Positions 42,913-52,780 of a DNA stretch of 64,000 nucleotides are shown here, piece after piece. The notes under the pieces are model-generated. The model was given only the letters and a program-made list of their open reading frames with translations, did no database searches and had not been told where the DNA came from. Location of the stretch: contig NZ_MJIG01000003.1 of the NCBI RefSeq assembly GCF_001940245.1, forward strand, positions 124,001 through 188,000, read 5' to 3'. The first letter of the stretch is position 1; each line of letters starts with the position of its first letter. Origin of the DNA: Anaerostipes sp. 992a. Lineage in GTDB: Bacteria > Bacillota > Clostridia > Lachnospirales > Lachnospiraceae. The position numbers and the translations under genes are program-made.

Positions 42913-44610
42913 ATGCGAAATGAAAAGCTGGAAGAACAGTTGAATCTGGCATTGTCTATGCCAGCGGCGGAAAGGGCAAAAAACAGTGAATTAGATGCCG
43001 GATTTGATGCGGAGACAAATACCTGGGAGCTGGTCGTACGATTTTCCAGTGGGAATGTGGAATTTCAGAATCTGGTTTCTCAATATGAAGGAAATGCGGA
43101 TGTTTTATTTGGACAGTATGCTATCGTTGTCTTGCCGGAAGAACAAATTGATGCTTTTTCCAGAGAACCAGAGGTCATCTATGTGGAAAAGGCAAAAAAT
43201 ATGCGTCTGGAGGTGCGGGAAGGAATAGAGAGTTCCTGTCCTCTTCGGCCAGGCAATCAAACTGGTTTGAATGGAAATGGAGTACTGATCGGAATCGTAG
43301 ATTCTGGAATCGATATGCTTCATCCTGATTTTATTCGTCCCGATGGAAAAAGTGCAGTGATCGGCATCTGGGATCAGACAGATCAAAGTGGACCACCGCC
43401 AGAGGGATATCGAATGGGAAGATACTATTCGGAAGAAGAAATTGCTCAGGCAATTGAGGAAAACAGATCTCTGATCAGTGATCCTTCCGGACACGGAACA
43501 CACGTTGCGGCAATTGCGGCTGGAAATAAGGGGGTTGCCAACAGAGCACAGATTCTTTTTGTGAAGCTTGGACGAGGAAGGCAGGGAGAATTATCCAGGA
43601 CTACCAGCCTGATGAGGGCGGTAGATTTTCTTATGAGAACCGCACAGATAAGAAAGCAGCCCATTGCCATTAATCTTAGCTACGGAACCAATTATGGAGA
43701 TCATTTTGGAGGAAGTCTCTTAGACTCCTATCTGGATACGGCAGCAGCTCTGTGGCAGAATGTAATCTGTGTCGGAACCGGCAACGAAGGAGATACCGGA
43801 CGTCACCATCAAGGAAAGCTCGTGCTTGCCACAACAGATGTCATCGAATTTTCTGTGGCACCTTATGAAACATCACTGAATCTACAGCTTTGGAAGGAAT
43901 ATAAGGATGAGGTGGAGATTATCATTCGTTCCCCCTCTGGAGAAGAACGAACTATTGAGAACCAGATTGGATTTGGACAAAGAAGTTTTGGAAGCACTAG
44001 ATTGTCTTTTTATTATGGAACACCCACACCCTATAACCGCAGACAGGAATTATTCTTTTCTTTTCTTCCAGTGTCCGGAGAAATAGAAAGTGGAATCTGG
44101 ACCATATTTTTGTTTCCGAAGAAGATCAGCAATGGAAGCTATGCCATGTGGCTTCCGGTATCGGAGACGACGAATCGAAATACCAGATTTTTGATGCCGA
44201 CGCTGGATCTGACATTAACCATACCATCCACAGCTTTCAGGGTCATATCTGTGGGAGCCTATGATGGGAGAAACCTGTATTTTGCACCATTTTCTGGAAG
44301 AGGCTCATACAGACAATGCATCTTAAAGCCGGACCTTGCTGCTCCCGGGGTGGATATTCTGGCTGCATCACCAGGAGGCGGGCAGACGGTAAAAAGCGGC
44401 ACCTCTATGGCAGTTCCCTTTGTAACAGGTGCCAGTGCCCTGTTGATGGAATGGGGAATTATCAGAGAAAATGATGTATTCTTGTATGGAGAAAAGATAA
44501 AATCTTATCTCCAGAAGGGGGCTAAGCATCTTCCATTTATATCGGATTATCCCAATAATGAGATTGGATGGGGTGGACTTTGTATTAGAGATAGTTTTCC
44601 AGAAGAATGA
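42913..44610 (+). CDS. S8 family serine protease, resembling the Csp group
   Basis: The 565-residue subtilase has no signal peptide. The catalytic triad is complete: Asp in GIVDSGIDMLHPDF near 131, His in GHGTHVAAIAAG near 195 and Ser in GTSMAVPFVTGAS near 496. A prodomain of about 90 residues precedes it (AIVVLPEEQIDAF, VIYVEKAKNMRL). A beta-rich insert at about 310-440 lies between His and Ser, as in the jelly-roll insert of clostridial Csp proteases. These activate the germination lytic enzyme SleC in spore formers, but a spore role here is only suggested by family. It ends the nfo-MBL-protease group. Confidence 0.85.
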   Translation: MRNEKLEEQLNLALSMPAAERAKNSELDAGFDAETNTWELVVRFSSGNVEFQNLVSQYEGNADVLFGQYAIVVLPEEQIDAFSREPEVIYVEKAKNMRLEVREGIESSCPLRPGNQTGLNGNGVLIGIVDSGIDMLHPDFIRPDGKSAVIGIWDQTDQSGPPPEGYRMGRYYSEEEIAQAIEENRSLISDPSGHGTHVAAIAAGNKGVANRAQILFVKLGRGRQGELSRTTSLMRAVDFLMRTAQIRKQPIAINLSYGTNYGDHFGGSLLDSYLDTAAALWQNVICVGTGNEGDTGRHHQGKLVLATTDVIEFSVAPYETSLNLQLWKEYKDEVEIIIRSPSGEERTIENQIGFGQRSFGSTRLSFYYGTPTPYNRRQELFFSFLPVSGEIESGIWTIFLFPKKISNGSYAMWLPVSETTNRNTRFLMPTLDLTLTIPSTAFRVISVGAYDGRNLYFAPFSGRGSYRQCILKPDLAAPGVDILAASPGGGQTVKSGTSMAVPFVTGASALLMEWGIIRENDVFLYGEKIKSYLQKGAKHLPFISDYPNNEIGWGGLCIRDSFPEE

Positions 44611-44623
44611 GAAATAGGAACAC

Positions 44624-44664
44624 TGCTCTTAAGCGAGAATCGGGGAGATACTCGTTTAAGAGCA
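44624..44664. terminator. Hairpin between convergent S8 protease and AraC genes
   Basis: A 14-bp stem with one G-T pair (TGCTCTTAAGCGAG at 44624-44637 with CTCGTTTAAGAGCA at 44651-44664). The T-tract is weak on both sides. Confidence 0.65.
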
Positions 44665-44671
44665 TTAGTTT

Positions 44672-45520
44672 CTAAAATTTTTTGTGTTCCTTTCTCCATT
44701 GACTTGGAGGAATGTGATAGATATTCTTAAATGCTCGTGAAAAGTGAAGCTGGTTTGGATATCCAACGGATTTTCCGATTTCTGCAATGGAAAGTTCGGT
44801 AAAACGCAAAAGTTCAGAGGCTTGATTCATTCTATAAAGAATCAAAAATTGTTGGGGTGTTTTATTTACCATTTCTTTAAAAAGCTTTCCTAAGTAGCTT
44901 CGATTAAGATTGCAAAAAGTTGCAATATCTTCTATTGTAATATCCAGATGATAGTTTTGTTCTACAAAGGTAATTGCTTGTTGGATATATACTTCTTTTA
45001 GTTTTACAGTATTTAAATTCTTATAATAGAAAGAAGAATGCACCATTAAGTCTAAAAAGGTGTAGAGATGACCAATCTGATATAGGGAAGAACGCTCATG
45101 ACCATAGATGATCGCTTTTAATTCTTCGATCATAGGTTGGATGTTTTCTTTTTTATGGGTTTTAAAAATCGGAGTATTGCAGGAAAGACCGGCGTTGTCC
45201 AACCATTCCTTTGCCTTTAGTCCATCAAATTCGATCCAGGCATATTCCCAAGGGTCGCGTTCATCAGCGATATAGGTATTCACCTGTCGGGGTGAGATCA
45301 AAAATCCTTCATGTCTTTTGAGATGGAAGACATGAGTTTGACCATCAGTGGAGTTTGAGTATAAAGTTCCCTTTCCATTCAAAATAAAGTGAAACAGATA
45401 ATGGTTACGAATGGCAGGACCATAGGAATGAGCAGGGGTGCAGGTTTCTCTGCCATATTGATATAAGGTTAGATCCATATAGGATTCATTGGGAAAAACA
45501 CGATAAATATTAGGTTCCAT
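44672..45520 (-). CDS. AraC-family regulator of the alpha-galactoside locus
   Basis: The 282-residue protein has an N-terminal cupin-type sensor (GPAIRNHYLFHFILNGKGTL near 33-52) and a C-terminal double helix-turn-helix (ITIEDIATFCNLNRSYLGKLFKEMVNKTPQQFLI and LSIAEIGKSVGYPNQLHFSRAFK). It is divergent from the sugar-binding-protein gene, the standard position for MsmR/RafR-type activators. AAAGGAGC fixes ATG 45520; the frame runs 20 codons further. It probably activates the transport and hydrolase genes in response to melibiose or raffinose. Confidence 0.87.
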   Translation of the reverse strand: MEPNIYRVFPNESYMDLTLYQYGRETCTPAHSYGPAIRNHYLFHFILNGKGTLYSNSTDGQTHVFHLKRHEGFLISPRQVNTYIADERDPWEYAWIEFDGLKAKEWLDNAGLSCNTPIFKTHKKENIQPMIEELKAIIYGHERSSLYQIGHLYTFLDLMVHSSFYYKNLNTVKLKEVYIQQAITFVEQNYHLDITIEDIATFCNLNRSYLGKLFKEMVNKTPQQFLILYRMNQASELLRFTELSIAEIGKSVGYPNQLHFSRAFKNIYHIPPSQWRKEHKKF

Positions 45521-45829
45521 GGCAATGCTCCTTTCTGTTATTACTGCTCTTATTATAAAATATACCATAATTTTACGCAACTATATGTTTTGTAATAAAA
45601 TCTAGCATTATGGTATATTTGTTATGCGATATCCTATGTTTTTTTTTAGATAATAAGCTTATAATTTTAAATGTAAAAAGGATATATTTTATAAAATTTA
45701 TCTAGAATGATATGTATCCGGCCGGATATCTTGTTACATTATTTATTTTGATACAATACTCATTTTGACATATAGAGTATGAATCAATAAATAAAAAATT
45801 AAATGATGAATCAAAAAGGAGGATGCTTT
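45521..45829. promoter_or_regulatory. Divergent control region of the sugar locus with a 14-bp palindrome
   Basis: This AT-rich 309-nt gap holds the promoters of the AraC gene and of the binding-protein operon. A perfect GC-rich palindrome, TATCCGGCCGGATA, lies at 45715-45728. Downstream, TTGTTA (45731) with TACAAT (45752) and TTGACA (45765-45770) are promoter-like pieces. The palindrome is the best operator candidate. Confidence 0.55.
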
Positions 45830-47122
45830 GTGAAAAGATTAAAAAGAATGGTTGCCGTTTTTATGATGGTAGTCCTGGTTCTTGCATTGGCAGCCTGTGG
45901 AAAAAGTTCTAAAACAAAGGATGGAAAGACATTGCTAACTTTTCAGATCTGGGATGTGGCACAAAAAGACGGAATGCAGGCGATTTGTGACGCATATAGC
46001 AAGAAAAATCCAGACGTTAAAATTGAAGTACAGGTTACAAGCTGGGACGAGTATTGGACCAAGTTAGAGGCAGCAGCTGTAAGCAATCAAATGCCGGATA
46101 TTTTTTGGATGCATACCAATGAAATTTTAAAATATGCTGATTATGGAAAGCTAGCAGATTTGACTGACCTTTACGAAGATGAGAATTACTACAAGGAACA
46201 TTTCTCAGATGTTTCCATTGCTAATTCTCAGGGAAGCGACGGACATATTTATGCAGTTCCAAAGGACAAGGATACCGTATGTCTGGTTTATAACAAAGAA
46301 ATGTTTGATGAAGCAAAGGTTAGTTATCCAGATGAAAACTGGACATGGGATGATTTAACAGAAGCTTCTCAGAAAATTTATGATGCAACAGGCAAATATG
46401 GTTATATGGCTTACGGAGATGATCAGTTAGGATATTGGAATTTCGTATATCAGAATGGCGGTTATATCTTAACAAAGGACAAAGAAAAGGGTGGATTTGA
46501 TCAGAAAGCCACCAGAGATGCTATGAAGTATTATATCAATCTCCAGAAAGAAGATTGGTGTCCGGATCAGAATTATTTTGCAGAAACATCTCCTGGAACA
46601 GCTTTCTTTTCTGGAGAAGGAGCAATGTTCCTGGAAGGAAACTGGAACCTGCTATCCGAAATGAAGAACTATCCGGACATGGTAGGAAAATGGGATGTGG
46701 CAGTTCTTCCTAAATGCCCAAATCCAGAATCAGGTGATGGACGGGCAACCATTTCCAATGGCTTAGGTTATGCTACATCTGCAACAGGTAAAAATCTGGA
46801 AATTGTAAAAGATTTCTTGAGATTTGCCGGAAGCGAGGAAGGACAGAGGATTCAGGGTGAATCTGGAGCTGCGATTCCTGCTTATGAAGGGTTAGAAGAT
46901 ACATGGATCAAAGTATTTGATGATTTTGATTATGTTATTGATGTACAAAAATGTGTAGATATGTTTGATTACAGTGTTCAAAGCGTAAATAATAAATACC
47001 GAAGTGTATGGAAGCCAAAAGTAACAGAAGAGCTGTTAAAGATTTATTCTGGAAAAGTATCCATTGATAAAGGTTTGGACAAGATTAATGAATATATCAA
47101 TACAGCAAAAAATGATGAATAG
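45830..47122 (+). CDS. msmE: Sugar ABC transporter substrate-binding lipoprotein
   Basis: The 430-residue lipoprotein has a basic signal peptide and lipobox LALAAC, Cys near residue 24, then an extracytoplasmic family 1 solute-binding domain (LLTFQIWDVAQKDGMQAI, DIFWMHTNEILKYADYGKLADLT, GEGAMFLEGNWNLLSEM). The strong AAAGGAGG fits the GTG at 45830 better than the ATG 27 nt upstream, giving a normal signal peptide (MKRLKRM). It is the first gene of the operon and, by context with GH36 and GH13 genes, captures raffinose, melibiose or related sugars. Confidence 0.9.
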   Translation: MKRLKRMVAVFMMVVLVLALAACGKSSKTKDGKTLLTFQIWDVAQKDGMQAICDAYSKKNPDVKIEVQVTSWDEYWTKLEAAAVSNQMPDIFWMHTNEILKYADYGKLADLTDLYEDENYYKEHFSDVSIANSQGSDGHIYAVPKDKDTVCLVYNKEMFDEAKVSYPDENWTWDDLTEASQKIYDATGKYGYMAYGDDQLGYWNFVYQNGGYILTKDKEKGGFDQKATRDAMKYYINLQKEDWCPDQNYFAETSPGTAFFSGEGAMFLEGNWNLLSEMKNYPDMVGKWDVAVLPKCPNPESGDGRATISNGLGYATSATGKNLEIVKDFLRFAGSEEGQRIQGESGAAIPAYEGLEDTWIKVFDDFDYVIDVQKCVDMFDYSVQSVNNKYRSVWKPKVTEELLKIYSGKVSIDKGLDKINEYINTAKNDE

Positions 47123-47133
47123 GGGGTATTGAC

Positions 47134-48009
47134 ATGTCAAAAGCGAAGAGACAGGAAGCGTTTTGGGGCTACCTTATGGTTGCACCGACGATTATTGGAT
47201 TGATTGTATTAAATTTCTATCCATTCTTCGATACATTAAAACTGAGTTTCGCGAAAACCTTGCCATTTGGACTTTATAAAATGCAGGGAATCGATAATTA
47301 TGTAAAGATGTTTTCTAGTGCAGAATTCTGGAAAGCAACATGGAATACCATTTACTTTTGTATTTTAACAGTGCCAATCGGAGTTTTTATCTCCTTGATC
47401 GTAGCAATCATGTTAAATTCTAAAATTAAGGGAAGGACAGCCTTTCGTGCAATCTTCTTCCTTCCAATGGTAGTTGCTCCTGCAGCAGTAGCTATGGTAT
47501 GGAAATGGATGTTTAATACGGAATATGGTATTATCAACAGTGTTTTGCATGCACACATTAACTGGGTTTCTAATCCACATATCATTATGATTACGTGTGC
47601 CATTGTAGCAATCTGGAGTGCTGTTGGATATGATGCAGTGCTTTTATTGTCAGGACTTCAGAATATTTCAAAATCCTACTATGAAGCAGCAAGTTTGGAC
47701 GGTGCAAGTAAAATTCAGCAATTTTTCCATATTACACTGCCGATGGTATCCCCAACATTGTTTGTAGTAATTATTACACGTTTGATGGCGTCCTTAAAGG
47801 TATACGATATCATCTACATGATTGTAGAACAGTCCAATCCGGTACTTACTGATGCACAGTCACTGATGTACTTGTTCTATAGGGAATCCTTTGTATCTGG
47901 TAACCAGGGATTAGGATCTGCCATTGTTATCTGGACGGTATTCCTGATTGGTATTGTAACAGCGGTACAGTTTGTTGGCCAGAAAAAATGGGTTAACTAT
48001 GAAATATAA
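47134..48009 (+). CDS. msmF: Sugar ABC transporter permease (MsmF/MalF type)
   Basis: The 291-residue protein has six membrane segments starting with WGYLMVAPTIIGLIVLNFYP. The binding-protein-dependent permease loop EAASLDGASKIQQFFHITLPM near 187-207 contacts the ATPase. It lies 11 nt after the binding-protein gene. It pairs with the next permease to form the sugar channel. Confidence 0.92.
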   Translation: MSKAKRQEAFWGYLMVAPTIIGLIVLNFYPFFDTLKLSFAKTLPFGLYKMQGIDNYVKMFSSAEFWKATWNTIYFCILTVPIGVFISLIVAIMLNSKIKGRTAFRAIFFLPMVVAPAAVAMVWKWMFNTEYGIINSVLHAHINWVSNPHIIMITCAIVAIWSAVGYDAVLLLSGLQNISKSYYEAASLDGASKIQQFFHITLPMVSPTLFVVIITRLMASLKVYDIIYMIVEQSNPVLTDAQSLMYLFYRESFVSGNQGLGSAIVIWTVFLIGIVTAVQFVGQKKWVNYEI

Positions 48010-48024
48010 GAAAGGAGCGAGCGC

Positions 48025-48861
48025 ATGAATTCTTCATTATCAAAAAGTAAAAAACGAAGAACCGTAGGAATTTACATTTTCTTTATCATTGGTTCCTGTA
48101 TTATGATTTTTCCATTTGTCTGGATGTTGTTAACCAGCTTTAAGACAGTGGGCGAAAGTATGCAGATTCCTCCTACAATCTTACCAAATTCATGGAGTCT
48201 GGATACCTATAAAGATGCTCTCAAGAGCTTACCATTCCTGGCACTTTATAAAAATACGATCTTGCTGATTTTCTGGCGTGTTGTATGTGCAGTTGTATTC
48301 AGTTCAATGGCTGGGTATGCATTTGCTAAGCTGGAATTTAAGGGAAAAAATATATTGTTTGCTATTGTATTGATGCAGATGATGCTGCCGTCTCAGATCT
48401 TTTTGATTCCGCAGTATAAGATGCTTGCAAAACTTGGTTTGACAAATTCTATTTTCGCATTAGTATTCCCAGGTCTGGTAAGTGCCTTTGGTACCTTCTT
48501 CTTAAGACAGGCCTATATGGGAATTCCAGACGAGATTGCGGAAGCTGCTCGTTTGGATGGATGTAATCAGTGGCAGATTTTTTCCAAGATTATGGTTCCA
48601 CTAACCACTTCTTCTATGGCAGCACTGGGTATCTTTACAGCAGTGTTTGCATATGGAGATTTGATGTGGCCGTTGGTTGTTAACACAGATATTAATATGA
48701 TGACACTTTCTTCTGGTCTCGCAACATTGAGAGGTCAGTTTAGTACCAATTTCCCTGTGCTGATGGCGGGATCCTTATTAGCGATGCTGCCAATGGTAAT
48801 CATTTATCTGGTATTCCAGAAGCATTTGATTGAAGGCGTGGCTATGACCGGAGGAAAATAA
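48025..48861 (+). CDS. msmG: Sugar ABC transporter permease (MsmG/MalG type)
   Basis: The 278-residue protein has six membrane segments. The EAA loop EAARLDGCNQWQIFSKIMVPL lies near 173-193, and the C-terminus is typical (FQKHLIEGVAMTGGK). AAAGGAGCG precedes the ATG. It is the second permease of the alpha-galactoside importer. Confidence 0.92.
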   Translation: MNSSLSKSKKRRTVGIYIFFIIGSCIMIFPFVWMLLTSFKTVGESMQIPPTILPNSWSLDTYKDALKSLPFLALYKNTILLIFWRVVCAVVFSSMAGYAFAKLEFKGKNILFAIVLMQMMLPSQIFLIPQYKMLAKLGLTNSIFALVFPGLVSAFGTFFLRQAYMGIPDEIAEAARLDGCNQWQIFSKIMVPLTTSSMAALGIFTAVFAYGDLMWPLVVNTDINMMTLSSGLATLRGQFSTNFPVLMAGSLLAMLPMVIIYLVFQKHLIEGVAMTGGK

Positions 48862-48890
48862 AAAAATAAACGTAATTGGAGGCTAATAAT

Positions 48891-51089
48891 ATGGCAGTCA
48901 GATATTTTGAAGAGACAAAAACTTTTATATTGGAGACGAAGCAGACAACTTATCAGATGAAAATGGATCAATATGGTTATTTATTGCATTTATATTATGG
49001 TGAGAAGATAAAGGATCAGGATTTAGGATACTTGATTCAGCCGAAAGACAGAGGTTTTTCTCCAAATCCACATGAGGCAGGAAACGATCGGACGTATTCA
49101 TTAGATGTATTACCTCAGGAATTTTCCAGCGATGGGTGTGGTGATTATAGAAAATCAAGTATTGAGATCAAAAATGGAGATGGAAGTACTTCTTTTTTGG
49201 GCAAAGTAGTGGGACATCGGATTTATTCAGGGAAATATGAATTGAATGGTCTGCCAGGAGTATTCCAGACAGAAAAGGATACTGTCGATACTTTAGAAAT
49301 CTGTCTGCAGGACCAGGCCTCTAAAGTAATGGTGATTCTCTGTTACAGTGTTTTTGAAGAAAAGGACATGATCACAAGAACTGTAAGAGTAAAAAACAAT
49401 GGCAGTAAGCCGATTTATATAAATAGAATCATGTCAATGATGATGGACTTTATGGATGCAGAGTTTGATTTTATTCATTTCAATGGAAGACATACCATGG
49501 AAAGAAATATGACCAGAACTCCAATTTCCTCTGGAGTACAGAGTATTGAAAGCAGCAGGGGAGCATCCAGCCATCAGCATAATCCATTTGTGATCATGTG
49601 CAGACCAACTGCAGATGAAGATCAGGGGGATTGTTATGGATTCTCTTTTGTATACAGTGGTAATTTCTTATGTGAGATTGAAAAGGATCAGTTTGATCAG
49701 ACAAGGGTAGTATTTGGTATCAATCCTAGAGGATTTTCATACTATTTACAACCGGGAGAAAGCTTCGATGCACCTGAGGTTGTCTTATCTTATTCTGACC
49801 AGGGATTTTCTAAATTGTCTCACCAATATCATGATTTATATCGTGAGAACTTGTGCAGAAGTTCATATACCCATAAAGAAAGGCCGATTGTTATCAATAG
49901 TTGGGAAGCAACATATTTTGATTTTGATGACAAAAAGTTGTTAAATATTGCAAAAGAAGCAGTGGATATGGGTGTGGAATTGTTTGTTCTGGATGATGGA
50001 TGGTTTGGAAAAAGGGATAGCGATGATTCAGGCTTAGGAGACTGGAGCGTGAATACTGATAAACTGAAAAATGGATTAGATGATTTTGTTCAAAAAATTA
50101 ATAATCTTGGATTAAAGTTTGGACTTTGGATGGAACCGGAAATGGTATCCGAAGATAGTGATCTATATCGGAGTCATCCGGAATGGTGTCTGAAAATCAA
50201 AGATCGCAAGCCGACGAGAGGAAGATATCAGCTTGTATTGGATTTGTCCAGAAAAGATGTATGTGACTACTTGATCAACAGTATCAATAGCATTTTGGAT
50301 GGCGCCAATATTGAGTATGTGAAGTGGGACATGAACCGAAATATGACAGACGTCTGGTCTTCCTATCATGGATATGAGCACCAGGGAGAGATCTTCCATA
50401 GATACATTTTGGGATTATACTATATTTTGGATCAGGTAATTCTCACACATCCAGATATCCTATTCTGTGGATGTGCCGGTGGTGGAGGAAGATTTGATCC
50501 GGGGATGCTTTACTATCATCCGGAAATCTGGTGTAGCGATAATACAGATGCCATAAATCGATTGAACATTCAATATGGAACTTCCTTTGGATATCCGATC
50601 AATACAATAGAATCACATGTATCTGTATGTCCAAATCATCAGACAGCCAGAACAACACCATTGAATACACGAGGAGTTGTGGCCATGGATGGGATTCTTG
50701 GATATGAACTTGATTCAACAAAATTATCCAAAGAACAAAAACAACAGTGTAGAGAACAGATTGATATTTATAAAAAGTATTATCACATTATTGCTTATGG
50801 TGATTATTACCGACTGACAAAACCTTATGATGCCTGCGGATATATGGCCTGGCAGCATGTATCCAAAGATCGGAAAGAGGCAGTGGCCAGTCTGGTGAAA
50901 ACAGAGGTAGAATCTAATGAACCTCAAAAATATCTGAAATTAAAGGGATTAGAAGCAGATTGTTTTTATAAGATTCTGGGAAACGATGGAGTATATTCTG
51001 GAAAGGTGCTTATGAAAGCAGGAATCCCAGTTCCTGTCATGGAACAATATGAAGCTTGGCAATGTCATATCGTTGCTTTGGAGGTGTAA
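48891..51089 (+). CDS. aga: Alpha-galactosidase, GH36
   Basis: The 732-residue cytoplasmic enzyme removes alpha-1,6-galactose from melibiose, raffinose and stachyose. There is an N-terminal beta-sandwich, then the TIM barrel with FVLDDGWFG near 365-373. The nucleophile Asp is in VKWDMNRN near 478 and the acid/base Asp in WCSDNTDA near 547. CGCAGGGGRFD near 524 is the GH36 subgroup I segment. GGAGG at 48878-48882 is 8 nt before ATG 48891, chosen over a TTG 15 nt upstream. No signal peptide, so it acts on imported oligosaccharide. Confidence 0.95.
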   Translation: MAVRYFEETKTFILETKQTTYQMKMDQYGYLLHLYYGEKIKDQDLGYLIQPKDRGFSPNPHEAGNDRTYSLDVLPQEFSSDGCGDYRKSSIEIKNGDGSTSFLGKVVGHRIYSGKYELNGLPGVFQTEKDTVDTLEICLQDQASKVMVILCYSVFEEKDMITRTVRVKNNGSKPIYINRIMSMMMDFMDAEFDFIHFNGRHTMERNMTRTPISSGVQSIESSRGASSHQHNPFVIMCRPTADEDQGDCYGFSFVYSGNFLCEIEKDQFDQTRVVFGINPRGFSYYLQPGESFDAPEVVLSYSDQGFSKLSHQYHDLYRENLCRSSYTHKERPIVINSWEATYFDFDDKKLLNIAKEAVDMGVELFVLDDGWFGKRDSDDSGLGDWSVNTDKLKNGLDDFVQKINNLGLKFGLWMEPEMVSEDSDLYRSHPEWCLKIKDRKPTRGRYQLVLDLSRKDVCDYLINSINSILDGANIEYVKWDMNRNMTDVWSSYHGYEHQGEIFHRYILGLYYILDQVILTHPDILFCGCAGGGGRFDPGMLYYHPEIWCSDNTDAINRLNIQYGTSFGYPINTIESHVSVCPNHQTARTTPLNTRGVVAMDGILGYELDSTKLSKEQKQQCREQIDIYKKYYHIIAYGDYYRLTKPYDACGYMAWQHVSKDRKEAVASLVKTEVESNEPQKYLKLKGLEADCFYKILGNDGVYSGKVLMKAGIPVPVMEQYEAWQCHIVALEV

Positions 51090-51091
51090 TT

Positions 51092-51550
51092 TTGGGAGAT
51101 GTCGTTTTAGAATGGACGGTACCGCATGTTTTGTCCAAACAACAACAGTTGATAAAAGCGATTGTGCTTTCAGCGGCCATCGTATTATTGTTTGATGCAA
51201 TCTTTTTCATTGCATTGGCATTGATCTTTGTGGCAGCATTGGTGCTTGTTTATATTTTTGTAATTCGAAACTGGAAGTATGAGTATGAATTCGAATATGT
51301 AAATGGAGATATGGAGGTAGCCAAAATTATTCGCAAGGCAAAGCGTAAGACAGTTGATCGATTTCAACGAAAAGAAATTGATTATGTAAAAAAAGGAAGA
51401 ATCCATGAGCAGGGGATTAATATTTTAGACTATACTTCTGGTCTTCCAAACAGAGATGTTTATAGTATGAAAGTGAAAAATCAGATGGTTTATTTTGAAC
51501 CAATCGAGGAGTTTTTATTGGAAATGAAAAATTATCATAAGCTAAGATAA
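51092..51550 (+). CDS. Small membrane protein of unknown function in the sugar operon
   Basis: The 152-residue protein has two adjacent hydrophobic helices (about 22-60: AIVLSAAIVLLFDAIFFIALAL and FVAALVLVYIFVI) and a soluble C-terminal domain (EYEFEYVNGDMEVAKII, YSMKVKNQMVYFEPIEEF). The likely start is a TTG at 51092, with GGAGG at 51080-51084 and 7 nt spacing; no ATG is well placed. It starts 3 nt after the alpha-galactosidase stop, so it belongs to the operon. No recognised family; a transporter accessory is a guess only. Confidence 0.72.
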   Translation: MGDVVLEWTVPHVLSKQQQLIKAIVLSAAIVLLFDAIFFIALALIFVAALVLVYIFVIRNWKYEYEFEYVNGDMEVAKIIRKAKRKTVDRFQRKEIDYVKKGRIHEQGINILDYTSGLPNRDVYSMKVKNQMVYFEPIEEFLLEMKNYHKLR

Positions 51551-51580
51551 TTTTTCAATCACAAGAATGGAGGGAAAAAG

Positions 51581-52684
51581 ATGGCAAGGTTATCTTTAAA
51601 AAATATTTGTAAAGAATATCCCAATGGATATCAGGCAGTGAAAAATTTTAATTTAGAAATTGCGGATCAGGAATTTATTATTTTTGTAGGACCATCTGGT
51701 TGTGGAAAATCTACAACATTACGTATGATCGCAGGTTTAGAGGATATTTCATCAGGAGAGTTTAAAATTGATGATGTGTTGGTGAATGATATTGAATCAA
51801 AGGATCGTGATATTGCCATGGTATTCCAGAACTATGCATTATATCCACATATGACGGTATATGATAATATGGCATTTGGGTTAAAGCTTCGAAAAACCCC
51901 AAAGGCTGAAATCGATAAAATGGTTCGCGAAGCAGCAAGAATTTTAGATTTGGAACGTTTATTAGATCGTAAACCAGCAGCTTTATCCGGTGGACAGAGA
52001 CAGAGGGTTGCTATGGGACGTGCGATTGTTCGTAATCCAAAGGTATTCTTAATGGATGAACCATTATCAAACCTGGATGCGAAGCTTCGTGTTCAGATGA
52101 GAACAGAAATCTCAAAGCTGCACAAACGTCTTGGTGCAACAATTATTTATGTAACCCATGACCAAACTGAAGCGATGACTCTAGGTACAAGAATTGTTGT
52201 TATGAAGGACGGAGTAATTCAGCAGGTCGATAGTCCACAGAATTTATATAATAAACCATGCAATGTATTCGTTGCTGGTTTTATCGGATCTCCTCAGATG
52301 AATTTTTTAGAGGCAGAATGTGTAGTGTCTGGAAAAAAAGCAGAATTAAAGATTGGTGATGTGATGATTACACTTCCGGAAGAAAAGGCAGAAAAACTGA
52401 TCAGGGGCAAATACGATGGTAAGAAAGTCATTGCAGGAATTAGACCAGAGGATGTTACACTTGCAGCAAATAATGCGAAAGATAATGTGTTGCAGTGTAC
52501 GGTAAATGTATATGAATTATTAGGTTCAGAAGCATATCTCTATACAGAATCTGGAACAAATCAGCTTACAGCAAGAGTAAGTTCAGCAACTGATATTAAA
52601 GCAGGAGATACCGTTACCTTTGAACTGGATACTACGAAGATACACGTATTTGATAAGGAAACGGAAGAAACAATTACAAATTAA
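51581..52684 (+). CDS. msmK: Sugar ABC transporter ATPase, MsmK/UgpC type
   Basis: The 367-residue ATPase energises the sugar permeases. Walker A GPSGCGKST lies near 37-45, the Q-loop in VFQNYALYPHMT near 84, signature LSGGQRQRVAMGRA near 136-149 and Walker B FLMDEPLSNLDA near 156. A C-terminal MalK-type regulatory domain follows (AGIRPEDVTLA). AATGGAGGG precedes the ATG. Such ATPases often serve several sugar importers in one cell. Confidence 0.95.
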   Translation: MARLSLKNICKEYPNGYQAVKNFNLEIADQEFIIFVGPSGCGKSTTLRMIAGLEDISSGEFKIDDVLVNDIESKDRDIAMVFQNYALYPHMTVYDNMAFGLKLRKTPKAEIDKMVREAARILDLERLLDRKPAALSGGQRQRVAMGRAIVRNPKVFLMDEPLSNLDAKLRVQMRTEISKLHKRLGATIIYVTHDQTEAMTLGTRIVVMKDGVIQQVDSPQNLYNKPCNVFVAGFIGSPQMNFLEAECVVSGKKAELKIGDVMITLPEEKAEKLIRGKYDGKKVIAGIRPEDVTLAANNAKDNVLQCTVNVYELLGSEAYLYTESGTNQLTARVSSATDIKAGDTVTFELDTTKIHVFDKETEETITN

Positions 52685-52712
52685 ACTTAGTATACCATGA
52701 TATTCTCTCTGA

Positions 52713-52748
52713 AAGGGCCAGGTCATTTGAAATGGCCTAGCCCTTTTC
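52713..52748 (+). terminator. Terminator after msmK
   Basis: AAGGGC...GGTCATT pairs with AATGGCC...GCCCTT around 52713-52746, followed by TTTT. Read-through or a separate promoter would be needed for the GH13 gene. Confidence 0.8.
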
Positions 52749-52780
52749 ATGCATTATAAATAGTTGGAGGAATATGTAGA

